Source: Streptococcus oralis
GTDB taxonomy: Bacteria > Bacillota > Bacilli > Lactobacillales > Streptococcaceae
Reading direction: 5' to 3'
DNA: 8,187 nt
Assembly (NCBI GenBank): GCA_905370255.1
Contig: CAJPKC010000042.1
Location: forward strand, 1-8,187
The notes beneath the pieces are model-generated. The model was not told the origin of the DNA. It saw only the letters and a list, made by a program, of their open reading frames with translations, and did no database searches. The position numbers and the translations under genes are program-made. Shown here piece after piece: positions 1-7,500 of the stretch. How positions within the stretch are numbered: the first letter of the stretch is position 1; every line of letters starts with the position of its first letter.

Positions 1-22
1 TAATTCGTTAGAATTCGATTTC

Positions 23-112
23 GTCGTCCCACCTCCGCACAGTTGAGTAGGGCTGTAAAAGCTGATGAAATCAGCGTAGTAGAGCCCACTCAACCACTGC
101 GTCTTGCTCGAC
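23..112. repeat. Dyad-rich intergenic element (possible interspersed repeat)
   Basis: Nested inverted repeats are visible. The inner hairpin has perfect arms GCTGAT (61-66) and ATCAGC (70-75) around a GAA loop. The outer arms GTTGAGTAGGGCT (42-54) and AGCCCACTCAAC (83-94) pair completely except for one bulged A at 49. The outermost GTCG (23-26) and CGAC (109-112) could close the structure. No T-tract follows, so it is not a simple terminator. Size, compact folding and intergenic position resemble the small dispersed elements (BOX/RUP-like) of streptococci. That family link is inference; only a genome-wide search for further copies would establish it. Confidence 0.5.
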
Positions 113-129
113 AATCCAAAAATAATTAA

Positions 130-155
130 GAGGCTAGGACTTTTGTCCCAGCCTC
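130..155 (-). terminator. Hairpin with terminator form on the minus strand
   Basis: The arms AGGCTAGGAC (131-140) and GTCCCAGCCT (145-154) are extended by a G130-C155 pair and enclose a TTTT loop. On the + strand one A-C mismatch (136/149) interrupts the stem. In a minus-strand transcript this becomes a U-G wobble, so the whole 11-bp stem pairs. The sequence after it on the minus strand is T-rich (complement of 116-129), whereas on the + strand the stem is followed by CAGCAAAC with no T-run. It therefore looks like a terminator for leftward transcription just upstream of the dextranase gene. It may also act weakly in both directions, since an A-rich tract precedes it on the + strand. Confidence 0.5.
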
Positions 156-168
156 AGCAAACTATACA
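141..168 (+). promoter_or_regulatory. Weak candidate promoter for the dextranase gene
   Basis: TATACA (163-168) resembles a -10 box. TTTTGT (141-146), 16 bases upstream, is a poor -35 box. A start near 175 would leave a very short leader that still contains the Shine-Dalgarno sequence at 179-183. The -35 overlaps the hairpin at 130-155, which is unusual. No other better-spaced pair was seen between 1 and 189, so the true promoter may instead be weak, activator-dependent or upstream of the window. Confidence 0.22.
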
Positions 169-178
169 AACAGTATGT

Positions 179-183
179 GGGAG
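179..183 (+). promoter_or_regulatory. Shine-Dalgarno sequence selecting ATG 190
   Basis: GGGAG lies 6 bases before ATG 190. The in-frame ATG at 175 has no purine-rich motif upstream (the preceding bases are ACTATACAAACAGT), and the Shine-Dalgarno sequence itself falls inside codons 2-3 of that longer frame. The shorter start also gives a conventional signal peptide beginning MNQQKNSVSEKG. Confidence 0.7.
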
Positions 184-189
184 AAAAAA

Positions 190-3100
190 ATGAATCAACA
201 AAAAAATAGTGTCTCTGAAAAAGGGCACGGCTATTTCCGCAAACGCAACAAGGCATTGGTCTCTATGATTACCCTTTTTGGAGCCTTGATGGTAAGCTCT
301 GTTGCCATGGCTGACGAGGTCAACAGCAATCCGACTTCTGAGATTTCAGCAACCGCTCAACCAGTAGCAACCAACACCAGTGCTCCTACCACTACTAGTG
401 AGGAAGTTGCTACGACGGAAGCAACTTCTTCTCCATCGGAATCAACAGCAACTGTAACTGCCACTCAACCGGTCAGTGCAACTCCAGCAACTACTTATAA
501 TACTCCAAAAATCACCAACGACGTCACCTTTGATAAAGCGACTTATAAAAGTGGGGAAGACGTCCGCATCTCCATCAACAACCCTGAAGTGGTTTCATCT
601 GATGTCACTGTCTCTCATTTAGATCAGGTCATTTATGAAAAGAAAAACGTTGAAGGTGGCGAACTGACAATTCCAAGTACTGTCTTTTCACCTAATGCTG
701 GATTTATCGTTGATGTCCTTGGTAAGAAAGCAGATGGCTCCCAAGCCTTTCATAAAGCAGCGGGTCTTGCTGTTGAAGATGACTGGACGATCTACCCACG
801 TTATGGGGTGGTTGCCGGCTCTAAAGACAATCACAACTCCATCACCAATGATCAGGTAGAAGGCTACAAGAACAGTATTGACCAATTGGCCAATATGCAC
901 ATCAATAACTATTTCTTCTACGATGTCTACAATACACCTGCCAACCCATTCCCAGCAAATGTTGAACGTTTCACTCAAGACTGGGCGACTTTCTTAATTC
1001 CAAATAGCGAAACAGATCCTGACAAGCGCAAGTCTTACTTACCTGTCATCGATACAGAAGCAGTCAAAGAGCTGGTGGCTCATGTCCATACAACTGGTGC
1101 CAAAGCCATGCTCTATAACATGATTTACGCAGTTTCCCTCGAAGAAGGGGTTCCAAATGAAGTGAAAAGCGCCGTTGTTCGCAATCTAGAAGACCATTTT
1201 AACTTTGGTAAAAAGGGGGATGTCACAGCGACCGATATCCAACAATTTCTCGATCCAGGCGATCCAAATTGGCAAAAATTTATCATTGAAGTCATGACCA
1301 AAGCCATGAAAGAAGGCAATTTTGATGGATGGCAAGGGGATACCATGGGCTCTAACTGGGTGGAAAAAGTCAGTGAACCCGGAAAAGGTTTCTCTTTGAG
1401 CGAACACTATCCAGAACTAGCCACAGCTGCAACAGAGGCCCTCAAAAAAGAAGGCTATGACTTCATGATCAACGATATCTCTACTGGAGATGCTGATCGA
1501 CTAGGAAAGACCAATGTCTCTGCACCTTATGCGGAAGTTTGGGGAGATAGCATTGCCTATGACTCTACCTACCAAGCCTTGACGCGTCTCACCGAACGGA
1601 TGCGTGATTTATACAAGGGGAAATCTCCTATCATCGCAGCCTATACCCATCGTGGTAAAAATGCATCAACCCTCAGCAAAGACAACGAATTGCTGACAGA
1701 TGCCATCATCGCAGCGAGCGGTGGTTACCATATGACGACTGCAGCCCTCAATACTTCTCAAGATGCTAAAGGTTTTGGGGTGATCCAAGCAGAATGGTAT
1801 CTCAATCAAAACCTACCAGTCAATGCCGACTTTGCCAATGCAGAATTCAACTACCAAGAATTCATCGTTGCTTATCAAGAACTTCTCCGTGGGCGCGACA
1901 CCTTGGCGCATGATACTCGTCGAATTGTAGACAATACAAATGTACTGGTAAACGGCAACTTCATCGGATCCAACCTGGATAATGCTGACGGGGTTCAACC
2001 TGGAACCGTTTATACCATTACAAAAGAAACCAAGACGGGTGATCGGATTGCTCACTTGATCAATTTGGTCGGCATCACTGAAAACAAATGGAACAGCTCT
2101 GTGAATACAACCGAAAAATTGACCAATATTCAAGCTTTTGTTCCACTCGGAAAAATCACAAAAGACCAGGCTGAACACGCCAGCATTTACTGGGCAACAC
2201 CTGATGCTGTTGAAGGAAAATACAACATCAAGCTTCGGGAAACAAGCGCAAATGTTTATTATGACGGAGGGGCTGGCCAATGGATGGCTGCTATCGATGT
2301 TCCTAGTCTAGATGTATGGGATATGCTCTACGTCAGACTCAATGAAGCCGCTCATGTTCTTTATCAAGACGAAAACGGAGTTGAGCTCGAACGTTCCAGT
2401 GACTTGGTTGGTCATACAGGTGAAAAGATCAACTACTCTACAAAAGAAACCATTGCCAACTATTTGAAGAAAGGCTATGAACTAGTAGAGAATGGCTTCG
2501 ATGCAGACGGACAACCAAACTTTGACCGCGATGCTACCAACACCAATGAAGATGGCGTTCAAGAGTTTATTGTCCGCTTGGCACCAAAAATTGTGGAATT
2601 TTCTGCAACACAGCCCATCCAAGCAGGTCAAGTTGTTCCAGGAGATAGCGAGGGGCGTGTCTATCCAACTCCTCTAGCTCCAGCTGGTCAAACAACGGCT
2701 GATCTGGATCATTTATCTGAAACAGTGACACGTACAGTGACCTATGTGACAGAGGACCAGGATGGATCTAACCGCCAGCCTGCAGGAATAGCTGATCAAA
2801 CTGACAGCCTTCATTTCACTCGCAAAGGTACCATCAATTTGGTGACAGGCGAGACGCAGCTTGAAGACTGGACAGCTCAAGACGGCACAAGCTTTGCAGC
2901 TCTTGAAAATCCCGTCAAAAAAGGCTATGTTGTCGTAGCAGAAGAATCGACTGATGTCGCCTCTTCTGATCTGACAAAAGCAGGAGAACATACTGGCATT
3001 CATGCTGATGCAGCAGATATCACAGATACGGTCATCTATCGCCCAGTCGGGGCTTATAGGATCAGCTATGCTACTGGTAAAGAACCAGCTCATGCTCAAA

Positions 3101-4077
3101 AAGAGATCACTTATCTAAACGATCCCACAAATCCAACCGCCATCGCATCTCCTACTACCATCCTTCCTTACGTGGAAGGGTTAGAGCCAAAAGATGCTCG
3201 TGGACAAGTCTTAAACCTTATGGATCCACTTGACGAAACCAAAGGCTATCTTCTTCCAAGCCCTGAGTCTCCAACAGCTGATACCGCTATTTCCTATGCT
3301 ATCGCCAAAGGATCGGTCAGAGTACGATTCCTCACTGAGGGAGGCGACACTGATCTGCAAGAGGCGCAAGACCTTGCTACAGAGGTAGATTTCGGCACCA
3401 AGTACACCAGTGAGGCCCCAACAGAAATCACAAAAGATGGTCGTATCTACCATCTAGTTGGACACCGTGCTGATTCTGCTGATCCAAGTGGCACAGTCAC
3501 TAAGGGAATGAAAACTGTCATCTATGATTACAAGTTAGCTACGGGGACGGTCATCGCGCGATTTGTCATCCAAGATACGAGCACTGAATTGCAACCAGAA
3601 CTTGCGGTTGCAACGAATGTGGACAATGGAACCCATTACGTCGCTAGCGCACCAGATGAAATCTCCTACGACGGCCACATCTATGAACGGATCGGTGCAG
3701 CTGAACAAACTGGGAACGTAGAAGTGGGAACAACCATCTTGATCTTTGCCTACAAGGTCAAAGAAATCCCTACTCCACAACCATCCCCAGAAACCGAAAA
3801 AGAAGAAACAGTCAGCCCTCTTCCTTCCGTGACAAAAGCAAACACGACTGATGCTCATGAAGAAAAGGGATCAGCACTTCTCTCTAACAAAGAAGAGGAG
3901 AAACCTCTTGAAACAACAAGCCAAAAAGAGGAACTCCCTGAAGTTGTTCCTAACACCCCTCAAGAAGGAACTCATCTACCTGCAACAGGTGAAGAAACCT
4001 CTCAGCTAGCCCTACTTGGACTTGGCCTCTTAGCAGGTTTGTCCAGTCTTATCCCTTACAAAAAGAAACAAGAGTAG
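190..4077 (+). CDS. dexA: Cell-wall-anchored GH66 dextranase with mucus-binding repeats
   Basis: Secreted endo-dextranase that hydrolyses alpha-1,6 links in dextran-type glucan at the cell surface; symbol by analogy with S. mutans dexA. Residue numbers count from ATG 190 (1295 aa). A signal peptide with a basic N-region (FRKRNK) and hydrophobic core ends at about VAMA41. An Ala/Ser/Thr-rich linker (42-106) and an Ig-like domain (107-195) follow. The GH66 barrel begins at YPRYGVVAGSKDNHN (202 onward). D384 in FDGWQGDTMG fits the family nucleophile, and E449 in YAEVWGD the acid/base (Asp385 and Glu453 in S. mutans, from memory). A C-terminal beta domain runs from about 580 to 717. Next come MucBP_2-like (720-802) and Muc_B2-like (845-953) halves of a Mub repeat, a diverged segment (955-1040), and two MucBP-like repeats (1042-1119, 1120-1195). 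A Pro/Glu spacer precedes LPATG (1263-1267), a hydrophobic stretch and the KKKQE tail. It ends 15 bases before a strong terminator. Enzyme class is secure; the mucin ligand is inferred. A cyclodextran-forming GH66 role is less likely, because no insert separates the catalytic motifs. Confidence 0.95.
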   Translation: MNQQKNSVSEKGHGYFRKRNKALVSMITLFGALMVSSVAMADEVNSNPTSEISATAQPVATNTSAPTTTSEEVATTEATSSPSESTATVTATQPVSATPATTYNTPKITNDVTFDKATYKSGEDVRISINNPEVVSSDVTVSHLDQVIYEKKNVEGGELTIPSTVFSPNAGFIVDVLGKKADGSQAFHKAAGLAVEDDWTIYPRYGVVAGSKDNHNSITNDQVEGYKNSIDQLANMHINNYFFYDVYNTPANPFPANVERFTQDWATFLIPNSETDPDKRKSYLPVIDTEAVKELVAHVHTTGAKAMLYNMIYAVSLEEGVPNEVKSAVVRNLEDHFNFGKKGDVTATDIQQFLDPGDPNWQKFIIEVMTKAMKEGNFDGWQGDTMGSNWVEKVSEPGKGFSLSEHYPELATAATEALKKEGYDFMINDISTGDADRLGKTNVSAPYAEVWGDSIAYDSTYQALTRLTERMRDLYKGKSPIIAAYTHRGKNASTLSKDNELLTDAIIAASGGYHMTTAALNTSQDAKGFGVIQAEWYLNQNLPVNADFANAEFNYQEFIVAYQELLRGRDTLAHDTRRIVDNTNVLVNGNFIGSNLDNADGVQPGTVYTITKETKTGDRIAHLINLVGITENKWNSSVNTTEKLTNIQAFVPLGKITKDQAEHASIYWATPDAVEGKYNIKLRETSANVYYDGGAGQWMAAIDVPSLDVWDMLYVRLNEAAHVLYQDENGVELERSSDLVGHTGEKINYSTKETIANYLKKGYELVENGFDADGQPNFDRDATNTNEDGVQEFIVRLAPKIVEFSATQPIQAGQVVPGDSEGRVYPTPLAPAGQTTADLDHLSETVTRTVTYVTEDQDGSNRQPAGIADQTDSLHFTRKGTINLVTGETQLEDWTAQDGTSFAALENPVKKGYVVVAEESTDVASSDLTKAGEHTGIHADAADITDTVIYRPVGAYRISYATGKEPAHAQKEITYLNDPTNPTAIASPTTILPYVEGLEPKDARGQVLNLMDPLDETKGYLLPSPESPTADTAISYAIAKGSVRVRFLTEGGDTDLQEAQDLATEVDFGTKYTSEAPTEITKDGRIYHLVGHRADSADPSGTVTKGMKTVIYDYKLATGTVIARFVIQDTSTELQPELAVATNVDNGTHYVASAPDEISYDGHIYERIGAAEQTGNVEVGTTILIFAYKVKEIPTPQPSPETEKEETVSPLPSVTKANTTDAHEEKGSALLSNKEEEKPLETTSQKEELPEVVPNTPQEGTHLPATGEETSQLALLGLGLLAGLSSLIPYKKKQE

Positions 4078-4092
4078 ATCCCAAACACAAAG

Positions 4093-4130
4093 AAACTTCC
4101 TATGGAATTCTGTTCCAAGGAAGTTTTTTT
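4093..4130 (+). terminator. Strong intrinsic terminator after the dextranase gene
   Basis: AAACTTCCT (4093-4101) pairs perfectly with AGGAAGTTT (4118-4126). Beyond one bulged A (4102) the stem continues with TGGAA (4103-4107) and TTCCA (4113-4117) around a 5-base loop. The right arm runs into seven Ts (4124-4130). This gives 14 paired positions plus a U-tract, starting 15 bases past the TAG stop. Confidence 0.93.
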
Positions 4131-4266
4131 ATATTTATACAACTCATTCAGAGTCTAGATCCCTTTTATGAGGGTGACTGACGACAATAAGGGTGTGAAG
4201 TACTACCACTCCAAACCCTACTGTATCCCAATTCAAAGTGGATTCATTCCCCTTGTTGCCGGCAGT

Positions 4267-4295
4267 TTGAAAGATCAAATTGCTTTACTAGTATA
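4267..4295 (+). promoter_or_regulatory. Weak promoter-like sequence in the gap
   Basis: TTGAAA (4267-4272) and TAGTAT (4290-4295) are spaced by 17 bases; an overlapping TATACT (4292-4297) would give 19. A transcript starting near 4303 would run rightward through both direct-repeat copies to the hairpin at 4426-4455, about 150 nt, antisense in direction to the adhesin's 3' untranslated region. No coding region follows. The match is weak and could be chance in AT-rich DNA. Confidence 0.18.
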
Positions 4296-4320
4296 CTGTT
4301 TTCTCTACTTCAAGTCAATG

Positions 4321-4377
4321 GAATTTTACTGAAACTAGTAACCGAATGAAATGAATATATAGAATTTTACTGAAACT
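4321..4377. repeat. 16-bp perfect direct repeat, two copies
   Basis: GAATTTTACTGAAACT occurs at 4321-4336 and again at 4362-4377, 41 bases start to start, with unrelated flanks. The heptamer ACTAGTA also occurs twice nearby (4287-4293 and 4334-4340). The spacing is close to four helical turns, which would suit a pair of protein-binding sites. A duplication scar is equally possible. No function is assigned. Confidence 0.6.
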
Positions 4378-4425
4378 TTTTCATCACATTTATGCATGTT
4401 TTTCTAAGTTTCCAATACCAAACAA

Positions 4426-4455
4426 AGAGGCCTTGCTCTTTCGAGCAAAGCCTCT
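4426..4455 (-). terminator. Terminator hairpin of the LPETG adhesin gene
   Basis: AGAGGCCTTGCTC (4426-4438) pairs with GAGCAAAGCCTCT (4443-4455) across a TTTC loop. The single C-A mismatch on the + strand (4432/4449) becomes a G-U wobble in the minus-strand transcript, giving a continuous 13-bp stem. The minus-strand sequence after it is TTGTTTGG, a modest U-rich tail. It lies 57 bases past the adhesin stop codon. Direction and position support it as that gene's terminator. The + strand lacks a clean T-run after the stem. Confidence 0.75.
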
Positions 4456-4466
4456 TCCTGTTGGAT

Positions 4467-4516
4467 CTAAAATTGTCACCTCATCAACAAGTTTGTCGAT
4501 GTCACCTCAATTTTAG
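4467..4516 (-). repeat. Long dyad overlapping the adhesin stop codon
   Basis: Perfect 9-bp arms CTAAAATTG (4467-4475) and CAATTTTAG (4508-4516) enclose a second stem, CATCAACAA (4482-4490) with TTGTCGATG (4493-4501). The only mismatch in the second stem (4486/4497) is a U-G wobble in the minus-strand RNA. Between the two stems, both strands of the internal loop carry the same hexamer TCACCT (4476-4481 and 4502-4507), part of a GTCACCTCA direct repeat. The outer arm covers the TAA stop (4513-4515). It could stabilise the mRNA 3' end or assist termination with the hairpin at 4426-4455. The inner loop is only two bases unless the top pairs open. Confidence 0.6.
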
Positions 4517-7500
4517 TCTTCGCGTTTTTTGCGTTTTGCAAGTCCCGCAAGGCCAACCATACCAAGTGCAGCACCTAACAATGCAGCAGATGCTGATTGT
4601 TCTTCACCAGTTTCAGGAAGTGCTGGAGCTGGAGGAGTTGTAGGTGTTGGTGGCGTTGGTGGTGTTGGCGGTGTTGTTGGTGGTGTTGGTGGTGTATTCG
4701 GTGGTGTTGTCGGCGGTGTATTCGGTGGTGTTGTTGGTGGTGTATTTGGCGGTGTTGTTGGTGGTGTATTTGGCGGTGTTGTTGGCGGAATAACAGTGTT
4801 GTTAAACTCTGTATCTTCTGGCAACTGAGTAATAGCCGTCAATACTTTACCGTCTTTGTTAATCATAATACCCACAGTGGCAACCATCTTATCGTATTCG
4901 ATGCTAGAATCTGTGCCACGGATTTCTTCTACATGGTAGAGATGAGTTCCTTCTTCACCACGTTTGAATTCAAGATTTGAGAAGGTGATCTTACCAGCCG
5001 CATCATTGGTTACGGTTTCGATCACATTTCCTTTTTCGTCCTTAAGAACGAAGCTGAATTCACCAGCCTTCAATGCACGACCTTCCAATTTCTTAGTGAA
5101 TTGGAATTGAACCTTAACTGGAATGTTGACTACACGTTTTTCAGTTGGTTTTTCTGGTTTTTCTACAGTCTTCTTAGTTGGATCGTATTGGTGTACGATT
5201 TGTGAAGCTGTATTTTCAATGTCCACACCATCTTGAGCAGATTGTTTAATTTCTGCAGGAATTTCAAACTTGTAGTAACGTCCAAAGGCCAACTTAGTTG
5301 TGTCGATCACTTGTGTATTTTCTGCGTCTCCAAGTGACTTAGTCAAGTCTGCTTTAGATGTTGCAGTAATCACACCGTTTTCAACCTTGATATCAAACTT
5401 AGCTGTTACATCTTCTCCTGTTACAGAGTCGTATGCCTTAATATCAGCTCCGTTGACAGTCAAGTTTGCACTGTCATATTTATCTGTAACACCAACAGAT
5501 TGAATATTGTGTGCTTCAGTGAATTTAGTTGTATCCAACCATACTTGGTAGTATACTTTATCACCTTTCTTGAGTGTCTTAGTATTGATATTTTGAGCTT
5601 CGTTGTTATCAGTCTTATCAACGTAAGGGTTTGCATTTGTGTCCGCAACCTTATCCTTCAACTCTTTATCATCGTCGAGAAGTTTCACACCTGTAAGATC
5701 GAATTTAGATTCGTTCAAGATGTATTTCTCTGGATTGAAATCAGGAGTTTCTGGAGGACGAACAGTGTTATTGAATTCTTTATCCGCTGGATCCGTTACC
5801 TTAGTAAGGAGAGCTTTCGCAGTTCCATCATGAGAAACTTTAACTGTCACAACTGCTTTCATCGTGTCATAAGTAACGGTTGTATCAGTTCCTTTGACTT
5901 CTTCTACAGTGTAGTTGTAAGTTCCTTCTTGACCTTTCTTGAATTCAAGAGCTGAGAACTTAACGTTACCAGATGCATCGTTCTTCACAGTTTCAAGAGT
6001 CTTACCATCTTTATCCTTAAGAACGAAGCTGAATTCGTTAGCTTTAAGCTCACGGCCTTCCAAACGTTTCGTGAAGTTGAATTCTACTGAAACAGGGATG
6101 TTCACAACACGTTTTTCAGTTGGTTTGTTTGGTTTCTTCACTGTCTTGCTTGTTGGATCGTATTGGTGAACGATTTGAGCTGCAGTGTTTTCAATATCCG
6201 CACCACCCTTAACAGTATCTTTCACTGTTGCTGGGATGTCGAACTTGTAGTAACGTCCAAAGGCAAACTTAGTTGTGTCGATCACTGGAGTATTTTCTGC
6301 GTCTCCAAGTGACTTAGTCAAGTCCGCTTTAGAAGTTGCAGAGATCACACCGTTTTCAACCTTGATATCAAATTTAGCAGTCACATCTTCGCCTGTTACA
6401 GAGTCGTAAGCTTTGATGTTTGCAACATTGATGTCAAGTTTGTCTTCTTCGTAGTCATCAGTAACACCAACAGATTGGATGTTGTGCGCTTCAGTGAACT
6501 TAGTTGTATCCAACCATACTTGGTAAACAACCTTATCACCACGTTTCACTGTCTTAGTATTGATGTTAGCTGCTTCATTATTGTCAGCCTTATCAGCGTA
6601 AGGATTTGCGTTTGTTTCCGCAACCTTGTCTGCCAATTCTTTATCATCATCAAGAAGTGATTTACCAGTAAGGTCGAATTTCTCAGCGTTCAAGATGTAT
6701 TTCTCTGGGTTGAACTCTGGAGTTTCTGGAGGAGTCACCTTGTTGTTAAATTCTTTATCCGCAATGTCGCCAACTTTCGCGATCAGAACTTTAGCTTTTC
6801 CGTCGTGTGAAACTGTGACTGTTACATTCGCTTTCATAGTGTCGTATGTAACGGTTGCGTCAGATCCTTTAACTTCTTCTACTGTGTAGTTGTGTACGCC
6901 TTCTTGACCTTTCTTGAACTCAAGTTTAGAGAACTTAACGTTACCATCTTTATCGTTCTTCACAGTTTCAACTTCTTTACCAGTTGAATCTTTAAGAACG
7001 AAGCTGAATTCGTTAGCTTTAAGCTCACGGCCTTCCATACGTTTAGTAAAGTTGAATTCTACTTCAACTGGCACGCTGTTGACACGTTTTTCAGTTGGTT
7101 TTTCAGGTTTTTCAACTTTCTTAGTAGTTGGGTTGTAGTAGTTGACTACTTGAGCCGCAGTGTTTTCGATGTCAACTCCACCTGCAACGTCGGCTTTCAC
7201 TGTAGCTGGGATATCAAACTTGTAGTAACGTCCGAATTCGAATTTAGTTGTGTCAATCACTTGTGTGTTTTCTGCATCGCCAAGTGACTTAGTGAAGCCA
7301 TCTTTAAGGGTTGCAGTAATCACACCGTTGTTCACAGTAATATCGAATTTAGCTGTTACATCCGCACCAGTCTTACCGTCATAAGCTTTGATTGCTGAAC
7401 CATCAACATCAACTTTAGCCTCATCGTAGTCATCTGAGATTCCTACTGATTGGATATGGTCTTTGTTGTTTGCGTCAAATTTAGTTGTATCCAACCATAC

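Larger units (their letters stand above)
4078..4512. other. Convergent intergenic gap of about 435 bases
   Basis: The two genes converge here, so no promoter is needed for either. From left to right the gap holds the dextranase terminator (4093-4130), a doubtful 54-codon ORF (4168-4332, + strand), a weak promoter-like pair (4267-4295), a 16-bp direct repeat (4321-4336 and 4362-4377), the adhesin terminator hairpin (4426-4455) and a long dyad reaching the adhesin stop codon (4467-4516). The ORF starts MRVTDDNKGVKYYHSKPYC and ends in a hydrophobic stretch. It has no Shine-Dalgarno sequence, and I recognise no family. No tRNA or transposase remnant was recognised. Confidence 0.8.

Noticed and set aside
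42..94. Riboswitch or T-box leader upstream of the dextranase gene
   Set aside because: The stems are present, but no conserved riboswitch core or T-box motif was recognised, and the likely transcription start lies downstream of it.
4..129. Open + strand frame ending at TAA 127-129
   Set aside because: It is closed on the left by TAA at 1-3, has no start codon or ribosome site, and runs through the nested stems of the intergenic element.
175..189. Upstream in-frame ATG at 175 as the dextranase start
   Set aside because: There is no Shine-Dalgarno sequence before it, and the GGGAG that fits ATG 190 lies inside its second and third codons. It cannot be excluded, and would add only five residues to the signal peptide.
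4392..4643. 83-codon + strand ORF running from the gap into the adhesin 3' end
   Set aside because: It crosses the terminator hairpin and the dyad and overlaps the real minus-strand gene. It has no ribosome site and no recognisable domain.
4529..4980. Gly/Val- and Trp/Cys-rich + strand ORFs opposite the Pro-rich stalk
   Set aside because: They are antisense shadows of the PPT repeat codons of the adhesin. The composition follows from GGT/GTT repeats, and no ribosome site was seen.
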